DNA of 64,000 nt from Antedon bifida (taxonomy: Eukaryota; Echinodermata; Crinoidea; Comatulida; Antedonidae), in contig OY727098.1 in assembly GCA_963402885.1 (NCBI GenBank), positions 15,362,717 through 15,426,716 of the forward strand. The letters run 5' to 3'. The position numbers and the translations under genes were made by a program. The stretch's first letter is position 1. Each line of letters begins with the position of its first letter. Below are positions 10,980-22,654 of the stretch, piece after piece. The notes below the pieces were generated by a model. That model had not been told where the DNA came from. It saw only the letters and a program-made list of their open reading frames with translations, and did no database searches.

Positions 10980-11439
10980 TAGGCCTACACTCAGCATGTT
11001 ATCAGGGCTATGCCATACAAAAACTATCCTAGTATTAGTAAGTTCAGGAGCTAGTATACAAATTACAATCACGTTTCTGCCTACCTTGACTACAGCAGAG
11101 CCAAGAACTAGGCCTAGTCTAGGCCATGGCTGTATTTATTATTTATTATTATTACATATAGGCAGTAGGAATAGGTCTAGGCTAGTGGCCTACTTAATCT
11201 ACTAGGTAGGCTAGTTATAGCGCCTAATTACCTAGGCCTAAGAATAAGATTTCTATTAATTATGCCTATGTTAGCTTAGACCTAGTTTAGCTAGGCTACC
11301 TATCTACTATATTAGGCCTGCTTCAAGGCCCTACCTATGTTGAAAGTCTCTCTCTAGTCTAGCCTACAGTTTGGCCTAGTAGATAGAGGCTAGACCTAAG
11401 CTACCTTTTAATTAAGACTAACTATACTACTACTACTAT

Positions 11440-11496
<57 letters not shown>

Positions 11497-12110
11497 CTAA
11501 CCTAGCCTAGTACTTTATCCTACTAGGCCTAGCCTAGGCCTACTACTAGCGATAGGCTAAATATTTAGTTTTACGCACAGACCTGCTAGATAGCTAGACT
11601 AGGATTAGGAAAGAAGGCGTGTAGGCCTAGGCCTCTAGCCTACTAGGCTAGTATGCTAGACCTAGCCTAGTCCTAGCTAGGCATACGCTAGAATACTATT
11701 TATTACGCCTACATGGCATAGGCCTAGGCCTAGAGGATAGTCTGCTAATTTGGTCTACGCCTAGGCTTAGTAGATAGGCCTAGGCTAGGCTAGTAGGCCT
11801 AGGCTAGGATTTTGCCTTAAACTACCTCTACTACTATCTAGTAGGCTACTACCTAGCTAGGCCTATTATAGGCCTACTACTAGCCTAGTACTACTAAATT
11901 GAAGGGGCCTAGGTAGCTAGCGAGGCCCAGGCTACCTAGGCCTAGGCCCCTTTAATTTAATAGTACTCTAGGCCTAGGCCTATGCTAGGGCCTGTCATTT
12001 TATAATAGTTGGGTTAGTCCTAGGCCTGGGCCTAGTACTAACTAGTAGTAGTAGGCCTAGGCCTAGCCTCTAGGCCGAACAAAACTAACAAAACATTTGT
12101 TCACAGTCCA
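10980..12110. repeat. Dense TAGGCCTA / CCTAGG palindrome cluster
   Basis: The palindrome TAGGCCTA and overlapping CCTAGG, TAGCTA and GGCCTAG variants occur dozens of times in about 1.1 kb, in no strict period, upstream of the kinase gene. An interrupted CTA trinucleotide run (about 11425-11495) is embedded. Isolated copies of the same motif recur all over the window (14640, 14755, 27140, 31835, 35800, 36125, 42890-42950, 43095, 47690-47800, 59965). Confidence 0.8.
11889..11960. repeat. Imperfect hairpin within the TAGGCCTA cluster
   Basis: AAATTGAAGGGGCCTAGG is mirrored by the reverse complement of the stretch ending CCTAGGCCCCTTTAATTT, with about 30 bases between. The arms are about 20 bp long. 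Confidence 0.6.
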
Positions 12111-12717
12111 AAAAAAAAAGCATGATGGGCTTAGGCCTACCCTTCTTCATTTGGTTGGTCCATGATGCCTTGTTGAAGCTCAATCGATTTGTTGGTACAG
12201 TGGCCATTGCTTGGTTAAAACAGAATCTTAGAATAGTTTTCGAATTCGAATTTTGCTTAGTAACACGTTATGTGAAGACTATACACATCACACGTTAAAA
12301 CAACTGATAGAGAGAAATCTCAGGTTGCTGTCGATTTTTAGGTGGCTGATGCGCTGCTTATATAGATAATAAGTAGCGCGTATGCGTGCACGTTCGAAAT
12401 GCATCTTTTTGTTCTACGCGCGGTGAAAAGAACGGTCGGAATGTTCTATGGTTGCCATGATACGCTTTTTCGAAATTCCATCGATCATTTTCGTACAGTT
12501 AGGACAAAGATTGTATACAATCTTTTAGTTAGGAGGCCTGGCCTGGGCCTAGGCCTCCTAGCATATTATGCAAATTTACCTCCATGGTTATTGACTATTG
12601 TTTTCAAATTGACTTTATATAGTCTCCAAATGCTACATGGTACCTGCTATAATCAATGAATGATGGATGATTAATTATTATTTATATCAACAAAATTTAC
12701 GCGAAAAAAGGAAAGAT
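12111..12717. other. Intergenic, no feature recognised
   Basis: Mixed sequence with short CpG-bearing patches near 12390-12430. The short open frame at 12399-12659 has no family resemblance. Confidence 0.4.
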
Positions 12718-12893
12718 GATAACGGCCAATTTTTTTTTAACGGCGTTCGTGGGTTTTTTTTCTTCATTTCTCTACGTCCGTAAAATTAGGCCGAATTTCT
12801 GTAGTAATTACCTGTGGCGTAAATGCTTGGTTTCTATTATGGCCCTGGACTCTTGGGCAACCCCCTTAAAATAGTCCTGCGACCGCCCCTGCT
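12718..12893 (+). mobile_element. hAT-like non-autonomous element, right end
   Basis: Ends CCTGCGACCGCCCCTG, the counterpart of the left terminus at 6779. Its first part matches 6984-7056. GGGCAACCCCC lies about 35 bp inside the end, mirroring the GTTGCCC block of the left end. It is a truncated copy, or the other end of one interrupted element spanning the kinase locus. Confidence 0.65.
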
Positions 12894-13240
12894 CAATATT
12901 ACATTACATATACTACTTGACCTATTTTTCTGATAAAAATCGAAACGCCAACTGGTTGACAACATAAGAAAGACAAATTAACAACAGACTGGGGGAAAGT
13001 CTAATATAAAACTGTGTGAAATTATGTGAAAACCACATTTTGAGAAAATGACACTTTTGTATTTCATTTCCTATGTTTTTATGTGTAAAATATACTGTTT
13101 ATCTCATAATTACTATGTGCACGAGGGACTATCATGGAGTCCACGAGAGACTATCATGGAGTCCATATTACACTGTTGTAATATTATTTATATTCATTTA
13201 TAATTTGAGACTTTATATAGTGATTGTGTATGCATTATTT
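12894..13240. other. AT-rich spacer with an isolated 22-bp minisatellite seed
   Basis: Mostly featureless. At about 13121-13166 it contains two units of the GACTATCATGGAGTCCAC repeat that forms the large array at 17.8-19.6 kb. Confidence 0.6.
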
Positions 13241-13244
13241 ATTT

Positions 13245-13860
13245 AAGTACAGTACTACATATTGAACTATTTATAGGCCATACATAACCTTTAAAAAAAA
13301 GTACTGTAGCCCAATGCTTATTATAAATACGAGATTAAATTATTTATTTTCAACGTATAATGTGGTTGGAATCTATAACTATTAACTTTAAATCTGTTAA
13401 AAAATGTTTAAATTTTAAACAATTATTACTGACCAAACTCTGTAGTTTTTCATAAAATAATTTTAAAATAGTTTTAAATCCTGTTTCTAGGTACCGTACT
13501 ACATATTGAACTATGTATAGGCCTATGTAGATGTTTAGTAAAATCTGTAGCCCAATTCATATTAGAAGATTATATACCCGGTAGTATTAAATAAATAACC
13601 TTAACAATAAATGTAATGAGCCCAATGCTTATTAAAATAGTATATTAATTATTTTTTTATAATGTGATTGGTATCTACTATTAACATTAAATGTTTAAAT
13701 TTTAAACATATTACTGACCAAACTCGGTTAAAGATATTAAGCATTTAAAATAATAGTGTTTTTTTTCGTCGAAATAATGGATATTACTATTTATTGTTAA
13801 AGTAAATATTATATTGTAGCCCAATTGCTGTATTAGTGAGAGTATATGGATAATTGTAGT
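13245..13860. repeat. Degenerate ~250-bp tandem repeat
   Basis: ACTACATATTGAACTAT recurs at about 13252 and 13498, TGTAGCCCAAT at about 13307, 13547 and 13816, and TTACTGACCAAACTC at about 13427 and 13710. About 2.5 diverged units; no coding content. Confidence 0.7.
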
Positions 13861-14240
13861 CATTGACATGTACAGTAAATATTTAATTAAATAAAAAGCA
13901 TAAAAATGGTATAATCGGAGAAATATGAACAATACCTCTATGGGCCAAGTTGTAAATAAAGGGAATTTATAATCTATGCTATTTAACACAGTGTACTAAC
14001 TTCATAATACAGTACAAACTAAAATCGAAGTGTCTAATCTAAAAAAATGTAAATCCAAACATGATTAAATGGAAGAAAAACTTAGCATAAAGACAGAATA
14101 CATTACACAACAGGAGATATTGTAGGCGTGACTGTACACAAATCAGCGAATTAGAAAGCTGTGTTTTGCAGTATTTGAAAAACTTTTTATTTTTACTCAA
14201 GTTTACAGTTAGGTGTAACATTGGTTAGATTCTAGAAACT

Positions 14241-15260
14241 ACGGTGGCCTATAAGTGTCACGGCAACTTTCAAAAAATATCACGGCAACTTTCAAAAAAA
14301 GCCACGGCAATTTGAAAAAAGCCACGGCAATTTGAAAAAAGCCACGGCAAATTAAAAATAAAACATCACGGCAAATTAAAAATAAAACATCGCGGCAATT
14401 TAACAGAAATACCACGGCAACTTAAAAATGAAACACCACGGCAAATTAGTATTGAAACACCACGGCAAATTAGTAATGAAACACCACGGCAAATTACAGA
14501 ATGCCACGGCGGAAGTGAAACCTTTGGAATCTTCAATTTTTTCTGAGGTAAGTAATTATTTGTGCATTGAAGTAAATATTATTATATTAATTTATTATAT
14601 TTAACTGCAGCATTTACGTGTTTATTGCACTAGGCCTAGCTATGCCTACTATTAGCCCTAGGCCTACAGTAGTAGCTAGGTCTACTGTAAAAAAAACTTG
14701 TTATATAAAAAACAGATTACTGTAAATATATTAAAACATTATAGAATGTTATAAGGCCTAGGCCTACCTTGTAATAAGGCCTATGGTCTAGCCCGGCCTA
14801 GAAAGTTCAAGAAGAGTGCAATAAACACGTAAACTGCTGCAGTTAAATAAATTAATATAATATTTACATCAATGCACAAATAATTACTTACCTCAGAAAA
14901 AATCGAAGATTCCAAAGGTTTCACTTCCGCCGTGGTAACTCACTTCCGCCGTGGCATTCTGTAATTTGCCGTGGTGTTTCATTATTAATTTGCCGTGGTG
15001 TTTCAATACTAATTTGCCGTGGTGTTTCATTTTTAAGTTGCCGTGGTATTTTTCTTAAATTGCCGCGATGTTTTTTTTTTAATTTGCCGTGATGTTTTAT
15101 TTTTAATTTGCCGTGGCTTTTTTTCAAATTGCCGTGGCTTTTTTCAAATTGCCGTGGCTTTTTTCAAATTGCCGTGGCTTTTTTCAAATTGCCGTGGCTT
15201 TTTTTGAAAAAATTGCCGTGATATTTTTTGAAAGTTGCCGTGACACTTATAGGCCACCGT
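14241..15260. mobile_element. Foldback (giant palindrome) element, 1020 bp
   Basis: Two inverted arms of about 390-440 bp (14241-14632 and 14816-15260) surround a 180-bp centre. The ends read ACGGTGGCCTATAAGTG and its reverse complement. Each arm contains a run of about 20-bp units, CACGGCAATTTGAAAAAAGC and variants, then ATGCCACGGCGGAAGTG and a TTTCTGAGGTAAGTAATTA block. Flanks are TAGAAACT (14233-14240) and AAGAAACT (15261-15268), a 7 of 8 match consistent with an 8-bp target duplication. No transposase. Short ORFs inside merely read through the 20-bp units. Confidence 0.88.
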
Positions 15261-15261
15261 A

Positions 15262-16010
15262 AGAAACTTTAGAGGGTGGGGTGTCTGTAAGGACCAAGGC
15301 AGTGTATAGGTGGACTGTAATATGCCATTTGGTATTCCATACAATGTTCTATATCATGGCATTTATTGCTGGTGGTATCTATATCTAAGACAGGCTATAC
15401 TTGAAGTATAGTCAAACTTTAGAGGGGTCTGCCAGGGCCAAGGCAGTGTACAGATAGTCTGTAATAGGTCATTTTGGTATTTCTTACAATGTGCTAAATC
15501 ATATAACATTGGTTGCTGGTGGTATCTACAATATATCTAAGCTAGACTAGTTGGGGAGAAGGGGGGTCTCTAGTCAAACTTTAGGGTGTCTGGCACTTGC
15601 GGTGCAGCGGACAATTAGTCGGTCGTTATCCATTTAGTATTGTATGAACTCAACTTGTTCATTTGGCATTAATTGTTGTGAGTGGTACCTCACTCATCTA
15701 TGCTATCCCCATTCTTTTAGGCCCTCCCTTGGAGGTCTGGCGGGCCTATTGCAGCGGACAAAATGTCTGTCGTTTGTTATATTGGTATGAGGATGCCATT
15801 GGGCATCCCATAGTGGTGAAATTAGGTGGTATCGCTCTCATCTAATTGTTACCGATTTTTTAGCACCTTTCGGGGTCCCCCAGGTCTATACGCAGCGAGG
15901 GGTACCCGGCAGACTCCCATTTTTATTGACTTCAGGTGACCCCCAACACACTTAAATAGTCAGATATTGGTACCTAGTTCATCTAACCAAATGTCTCTTG
16001 GCTGCCAGTC
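15262..16010. repeat. Degenerate ~150-160-bp tandem repeat
   Basis: AAACTTTAG followed by GGGTGTCTG-like text recurs at about 15265, 15415 and 15577, and GGTGGTATCTA at about 15371 and 15520, with weaker copies to about 15990. The units are GC-richer than their surroundings and show no coding constraint. Confidence 0.6.
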
Positions 16011-16261
16011 TAATACCAGAACAATGTTAGATTACATATAATGCAGATGCTGTGCTGCTGCACCCAGATCTCACTCAAGATATAAGTGTACAGTACTACA
16101 CTATTAAAGCTAGAAATGCTTAGTCCTGTGAGTGGCCTGGATCTCGGCGAATTAGATTTGCTTTTGAAAGGGGGGTGGCACATATTTCTCAAATTGGGTA
16201 GTGCAATAACATTGATTTTTTAATAAAATGAAATATAATATTATTTATTTTGCTATTGCAG

Positions 16262-16431
16262 CTACAGTGACACACTTCCACAAGGATGACAACATAAAAG
16301 TGAAGATGGGAAAGGAGTACATCAATACAACAGTAAAAATGGAAGCCGGAGAACAGATGGAGGTTTTTCTTTCAAATGCTGCAAGCAGAATTAAAAGAAA
16401 AGCAGCCCCACCAACTCCAAGACACACATAG
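16262..16431 (+). CDS. Possible orphan terminal exon
   Basis: A polypyrimidine-poor but plausible acceptor (TTGCTATTGCAG, ending 16261) precedes a 170-nt open stretch ending in TAG at 16429-16431. It reads TVTHFHKDDNIKVKMGKEY and continues as hydrophilic, basic sequence to IKRKAAPPTPRHT. Codon choice and composition differ from the flanking repeats. An AATAAA-like signal follows at about 16609. No upstream exon can be found because repeats fill the preceding 2 kb, and I do not recognise the family. It could be a real 3' exon, a transposon exon or chance. Confidence 0.3.
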
Positions 16432-16754
16432 AACTACTATTTTTTTTTAATAACATCATTATAACTCAGCTTTAACCATGTGCCGTAGATCCGATAAAAT
16501 ATACCAACAAACCAAAATAGAATAACAACTTTTTTCAGCTTCCTTTTTAATTTTAATAGACACTTTGTTTACTTTTTTTTGTTTTAATCAAGATTTTAAA
16601 ATAGCTTGTAATAAAAAAATGTTACTTGCCTATTAACATTACTTGTATTTGGTTTATTTATGACTCTCGTGGTATAGGGAGGATCATGTTATTGAGAGTG
16701 TAACATCTAGTCCGCAAAAATAGACACTAAATCAAGAATATTTCTATGGTATAT

Positions 16755-17140
16755 TTTTATTATTGTTAAGCTCACAGCGATCTCACCATGATCTCCTATG
16801 ATTATTTATTATAATTATCTCATGGCGACCTCACCAGGATCTCATTATTATCTCATGGTGATCTTACCATGATCTCATTAGTATCTCATTATCTCATGGC
16901 GATCTCACCATGATCTCCTTCTATGAAATATTCATTATAATCATCTCATGGCGATCTCACCATGATCTCATTCTATGATATATTTATCAGCAATATCTCA
17001 TGGTGATCTCACCAGGATCTCATGGTGATCTTACCATGATCTCATTAGTATCTCATGACAATCTCACTATGATCTCATTATTATCTCATAGCGATCTCAC
17101 CATGATCTGATTATTATCTTCATGGCGATCCCACCATGAT
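16755..17140. repeat. GATCTCA(C/T)CATGATCTCAT simple-repeat field
   Basis: Irregular tandem repeat built from ATCTCATGGCGATCTCACC and ATGATCTCATT words, period about 30-35 bp. It leads into the 120-bp satellite. Confidence 0.75.
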
Positions 17141-17760
17141 CTCATTTTATGATATCAATTGCTGATATCACTTTGGTATCTATTTGTGATTTCAATATGA
17201 TATCATAATTGATCTCTTAAATATCTCAGAGGCCGACATCAATGTTGAGATCGCCATGAGATCATTCTATGTTATCAATTGCTGATATCACTCTGGTATC
17301 TATTTGTGATTTCAATATGATATCATAATTGATCTCTTAAATATCTCAGAGGCCGACATCAATGTTGAGATCAACATGAGATCATTCTATGATATCAATT
17401 GCTGATATCACTCTGGTATCTATTTGTGATTTCAATATGATATCATAAGTGATCTCTCAAATATCTCAGAGGCTGACATCAATGTCGAGATCAACATGAG
17501 ATCATTCTATGATATCAATTGCTGATATCACTCTGGTATCTATTTGTGACTTCAATATGATATCATAAGTGATCTCTCAAATATCTCAGAGGCTGACATC
17601 AATGTTGAGATCACCATGAGATCATTATATGATATCAATTGCTGATATCACTCTGGTATCTATTTGTGATTTCAATATGATATCATAAGTGATCTCTCAA
17701 ATATCTCAGAGGCTGACATCAATGTTGAGATAAACATGAGATCACTATGAGATCAAATTC
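17141..17760. repeat. 120-bp satellite, about 5 copies
   Basis: Exact 120-bp period: TCAATTGCTGATATCACT recurs at 17156, 17276, 17396, 17516 and 17636 with few changes per copy. The unit contains several GATATC and GAGATC words and ends with GTTGAGATCANCATGAGATC, linking it in sequence to the simpler ATCTCA field before it. Confidence 0.9.
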
Positions 17761-17773
17761 TTAACTGGGATGA

Positions 17774-19650
17774 GATGCTATCATGGAGTCCACTAGAGAC
17801 TATCATGGAGTGCACGAAAGACTATCATGGAGTGCACGAAAGACTATCATGGAGTGCACGAGAGACTATCATAGAGTGCACTAGAGACTATCATGGAGTG
17901 CACAAGAAACTACCATGGAGTGCACGAGAGACTATCATGGAGTGCATGAGAGACTATCATGAAGAGGACGATAGACTATCATGAAGTGCACGAGGGACTA
18001 TAATGAAGTGCACGAGAGACTATCATGGAGTGCACAAGAGACTATCATGGAGTGCACAAGAGACTATCATGGAGTGCACAAGAGACTATCATGGAGTGCA
18101 TGAGAGACTATCATGGAGTCCACAGAGACTATCATGGAGTGCATGAGAGACTATCATGGAGTCCACAGAAACTATCATGGAGTGCATGAGAGACTATCAT
18201 GGAGTCCACAGAAACTATCATGGAGTGCATGATAGACTATCATGAAGTGCACAAGGGACTATAATGGAGTGCAAAAGAGATTATCATGTAGTCCACAGAG
18301 ACTATCATGGAGTGCATGAGAGACTATCATAGAGTCCAGACTATCATGAAGTGCACAAGAGACTATCATGGAGTGCATGAGAGACTATCATAAAGTGCAC
18401 GAGGGACTATAATGAAGTGCACGAGAGACTATCATGGAGTGCACAAGAGACTATCATGGAGTGCACAGGAGACTATCATGGAGTGCACAAGAGACTATCA
18501 TGGAGTGCATGAGAGACTATCATGGAGTGCACTAGAGACCATCATGGAGTGCACAAGATACTTTCATTGAGTGCACGAGAGACTATCATGGAGTGCATGA
18601 GAGACTATCATGAAGTGCACGAGAGACTATAATGGAGTGCACGAGAGACTATCATGGAGTCTACGAAAGACTATCATGGAGTGCACAAGAGACTATCATG
18701 GAGTGCACAAGAGACTTTCATGGAGTGCACGAGAGACTATCATAGAGTCCAGACTATCATGAAGTGCACAAGAGACTATCATGGAGTGCAGGAGAGACTA
18801 TCATAAAGTGCACGAGGGACTATAATGGAGTGCACGAGAGACTATCATAGAGTCCAGACTATCCTGGAGTGCACAAGAGACTATCATGGAGTGCACAAGA
18901 GACTATCATGGAGTGCACAATTAGAGACTATCATGAAGTGCACAAGAGACTATCATGGAGTGCATGAGAGACTATCATGGAGTGCACTAGAGACTATCAT
19001 GGAGTGCACAAGAGACTATCATGGAGTGCACAAGAGACTTTCATGGAGTGCACGAGAGACTATCATGGAGTGCACGAGAGACTATCATGAAGTGCACGAG
19101 AGACTATAATGGAGTGCACGAGAGACTATCATGGAGTCCACGAGAGACTATCGTGGAGTGCACGAAGACTATCATGGAGTGCACAAAAGACTATCATGGA
19201 GTGCACGAGAGACTATCATGGAGTGCACTAGAGACTATCATGGAGTGCACAAGAGACTATCATGGAGTGCACAAGAGACTTTCATGGAGTGCACGAGAGA
19301 CTATCATGGAGTGCACGAGAGACAATCATGGAGTGCACGAGAGACTATAATGGAGTGCACGAGAGACTATAATGGAGTGCACAAGAGACTATCATGGAGT
19401 CCACAGAGACTATCATGGAGTGCATGAGAGACTATCATGGAGTCCACAGAAACTATCATGGAGTGCATGAGAGACTATCATGGAGTGCACGATAGACTAT
19501 CATGAAGTGCACGAGGGACTATAATGGAGTGCACAAGAGACTATCATGGAGTGCATGAGAGACTATTATAGAGTCCAGACTATCATGGAGTGCACAATAT
19601 ACTATCATGGAGTGCATGAAAGACTATCATGGAGTGCATGAGAGACTACC
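17774..19650. repeat. 22-bp minisatellite array, about 85 copies
   Basis: Consensus GACTATCATGGAGTGCAC plus GAGA; the period is 22 bp, so three units (66 bp) return to frame and all six frames give 22-aa pseudo-repeats such as DYHGVHERLSWSA. Variants are CAC/CAT, GTG/GTC and AAGAGA/GAGAGA, arranged in locally repeated blocks. The open frames in it are a by-product of the repeat. Confidence 0.92.
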
Positions 19651-20165
19651 AACATCTCTAGAAGAAGACTTTTCACCGCTCGTGCTTCCAACCCCCTGCT
19701 CATAGCAGTAGCTGCAGCCTTCAAAACTTCTGTAAGTGAAGGAACCTAAAAGATACTCAGGTTAACTGACAATTGACAAGAAGAGACGTTTATATGAACA
19801 TTATTATTATAAACAAAAAAACCCAAACTCAATAACCTACTTACTTACACGTAATCCAGCACATACCAGGGAGTTAAGCCTTCAGCATGTACAAGTATTC
19901 TACCTTGTCAGAGGAACTGTTTTACATTTTTCTTTTAAATCACAAATTTCATTACATGCATTTGATGCAAGAAATTTAGTATTATGGCAAATACATGTAA
20001 GGAAAAAATAAGCATTGTTAGCTTTTTGACCATTTGGTGGAACCAGTGTTAAAGCTCTTGAGCTTAGTTGGTTTCTCCAGATACAATACATTACAACTAT
20101 TTGCTACATATTTATTATGCTATTTTGGATTTTGCTTTGTGTAAATAAAATGAATGAATGAATAA
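19651..20165 (+). repeat. LINE 3'-end fragment with GAAT tail (probable)
   Basis: AGCTCTTGAGCTTAG at about 20050 and the end AAATAAAATGAATGAATGAAT at 20144-20163 resemble CR1/L2-type 3' ends. A similar CTCTTGAGCTTAAAGGG fragment occurs at 49846. The rest is non-coding. Confidence 0.45.
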
Positions 20166-20535
20166 TAGTAGGATAGGTAAATAGCTATGTGGTAAAGGTC
20201 ATACAATGTACAGCTTAATAAAATATTGTATGGTAATATCGAACATGATCACTATCCTGTCCAAGTTATACGAGCCTGTTAAATTAAAGACAAAATCGTA
20301 AACAGTTGAACTAAAGACCGAATGAGACATGTACATACCTAGTAAAATATCGTTGGCTAATGACCGCTGCATAGCTATTTCGCTCTTGTTCAAATAAAGA
20401 ATAGCTGGTCGTAGGCGGAATACTTTAGTCAGTGATGAAACAGTAAACAACTACTTATCGTAGGCAAATATTTGTTTGTGGACTGAACGCAATCCGTTTA
20501 AACTTGCAAACTATCAAGTGTCTGTGAAAGAGCCG

Positions 20536-20672
20536 GCAGAGACTACCATGGAGTCCATGAGACTACAATGCAGTCCACGAGGGACTGTCATAGAGTCCAT
20601 GAGAGAGAGAGCCATGGAGTCCATGAGAGAGAGAGCCATGGAGTCCATGAGACTGTCATAGAGTCCATGAGA
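20536..20672. repeat. Small 22-bp minisatellite cluster
   Basis: Five to six irregular units of the same family (ACCATGGAGTCCATGAGAC and variants with GAGAGAGA insertions), isolated from the main array by about 0.9 kb of other DNA. Confidence 0.8.
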
Positions 20673-20939
20673 TAGTGGTCGCCACCAGCAGCAGAAAAAT
20701 AAAATAACAAAATTATAAACTATAAAACAGTCTTCTATTCATACTGAAAGTAATTTTTTATTTTGTATTGTAAATACATATACATTTACAGTATATTATT
20801 TCAATATTTATACTGTTTAAGTACATTTTAACTTTTTATTAAATTTTATCTTTTTACTATATTAACTCAAACATTTTATATTTCTTAAGAGTTTTATATT
20901 TGATTTGACTTTTATTTTAAGATGATGTAATCATCGTAA

Positions 20940-21867
20940 TAGAGCTATTGGATCTCCTGAAAACCATCAGTCACTTCAGAATGATTTAACCTGTATACTT
21001 CAATGGAGCATAACCAATAAAATGCTTCTGAATTCAACAAAATGTAAATGTATGCGCGTCATTTAGGTTAAGTAAACTTGGTAATAATTATAAAATAGGT
21101 GTTAACACCTTGAGCCAGGTTACCTCATACAAGTACATTGGGATAACTTTTACCTCAAAATTAGATTGGGGATTACATGTGTCTCAGACAAAAGCTTCGA
21201 AATTAATGGGTTTTATTAAGCGCATTATTCTGTGCTATTGTACGTCCGATTATTGAATATGGTATACCTGCTTGGTTACCTTACCAAAAAGGACATCTCT
21301 ACTCATTGGAACAAGTCCAACGCCGAATGACTAAAACTTATATGGGACGATATTTCCTATGAACGTCTTAATGTTTTAGGATTAAGTTCACTTGAAAAAC
21401 GTTTCCAACTTTTATCCATGTCATTTATTGTCAAATATATTTATGGCATATATACTGTGGATATTTTAAACACACCCTTTTGCTCGGACAAATTCTTTAA
21501 AATACTCAATTTTCCACATATTTCCCCACGCGTAGGAGGAACTACCGGAAGAAATTTGAGATTCATTAATTTTTAATACAGGTAAATTTATTATAAGTAA
21601 AATTTTGCTATGTATTGACGAGGATATTGCAATATATTTTAATTTATTTTGATATAGTATTTATATGCATTTTTAATGTTTATACAAATTTTATTCTAAA
21701 TATTTTTTATACAATCAGTGCAATAGGAGACCTACTAGATGGTGATTAAGGTCGCTTTTTAGGAATCCTGTCTCTGTCTGGTTTTATGTGATGTTTTCTT
21801 GTTCTTTGTCCACGTTTTTTTATTATTGTATTTTTATGGAGACAAAATAAATGAAATGAAATGAATC
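20940..21867 (+). pseudogene. LINE reverse-transcriptase C-terminal remnant with 3' tail
   Basis: Heavily mutated CR1/L2/Jockey-type LINE. Recognisable pieces, in shifting frames, are WSITNKMLLNSTKCK, YIGITF, a VRPIIEYG-like piece and LGLSSLEKRFQLLSMSFI, then a 3' untranslated end with ATAAATGAAATGAAATGAAT at 21848. Many frameshifts and stops. Confidence 0.75.
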
Positions 21868-21944
21868 CATCTCCTTTTGTTGAGTGATGAATAAATATAT
21901 TACTGATACTGATAAATGTACAGTACTTGAAAATAACAACGTGC

Positions 21945-22650
21945 ACATCATACGTTAGAATAATGAAGAAGAAAAAGAAAAATGAAGAAAATAAAATGTT
22001 AGTGTGCTCTCTATTTTGTGTCAAAACAGTATACAATATATACTGTATACATACAGTTTAGCATAGGTAAATTTACGGGACCTGTCTTTTATACCAATTT
22101 TGAACATGATGACGTCATCAAAATGAAACACGAAGATAGCAATTTTGGAAGGAAATTATCCGAGCAACAACATGTTAACGTGTTGAAGAAATTTGGACAC
22201 ATAGAATATAGATGCGTGCTCTTATGTGATGAACTATGATGCAAAAGATGAAAATATGACATTTTAAATTCAACTGTCCATATGACGACGTCACAACATC
22301 CGATACACAAAATGCTTACATGAATTCGTATCTACAATTCAACAGCTTCCAGAAAACGTTTTATTAATGAGTATCACTTTTTATTCTGAGGAGCTATAAC
22401 ATATTGAAAATTACTGTAAAGATTAAAATAAGTGACCCACGTTATTCACACTTTTGAAGTACGATGATGTCATCAAAATTTAAATGTTTGTATCTCTTAC
22501 AAAAGATAATTGATTGAGCAAACAAATATTAATATCTGGGAGAAATTGAGTTACGTGATGCGCTCTACTAAATGTGATGAGCTATGACGAAATAGGCAAA
22601 AATCCTATATTTTATATTCGGGTGGCCATAAGATGACATCATAACATCTG
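21945..22650 (-). repeat. Dispersed repeat, copy 2 (inverted)
   Basis: Its reverse complement aligns over about 700 bp with 58800-59480, including ATTTAGTAGAGCGCATC, ATATGTTATAGCTCCTCAGAAT, TTTTCTGGAAGCTGTTGAA and GGATGTTGTGACGTC. Its end (+ strand right side) abuts the 22-bp minisatellite at 22655. Confidence 0.8.
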
Positions 22651-22654
22651 AACA

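Noticed and set aside
17774..19650. CRISPR-like regular repeats
   Set aside because: The units are contiguous, 22 bp, with no spacers, in an animal genome; it is a minisatellite.
19666..19735. Minus-strand exon-like stretch (LKAAATAMSRGLEARAVKSL) beside the 22-bp array
   Set aside because: Acceptor and donor are plausible, but there is no partner exon and no recognised family; too short to support.
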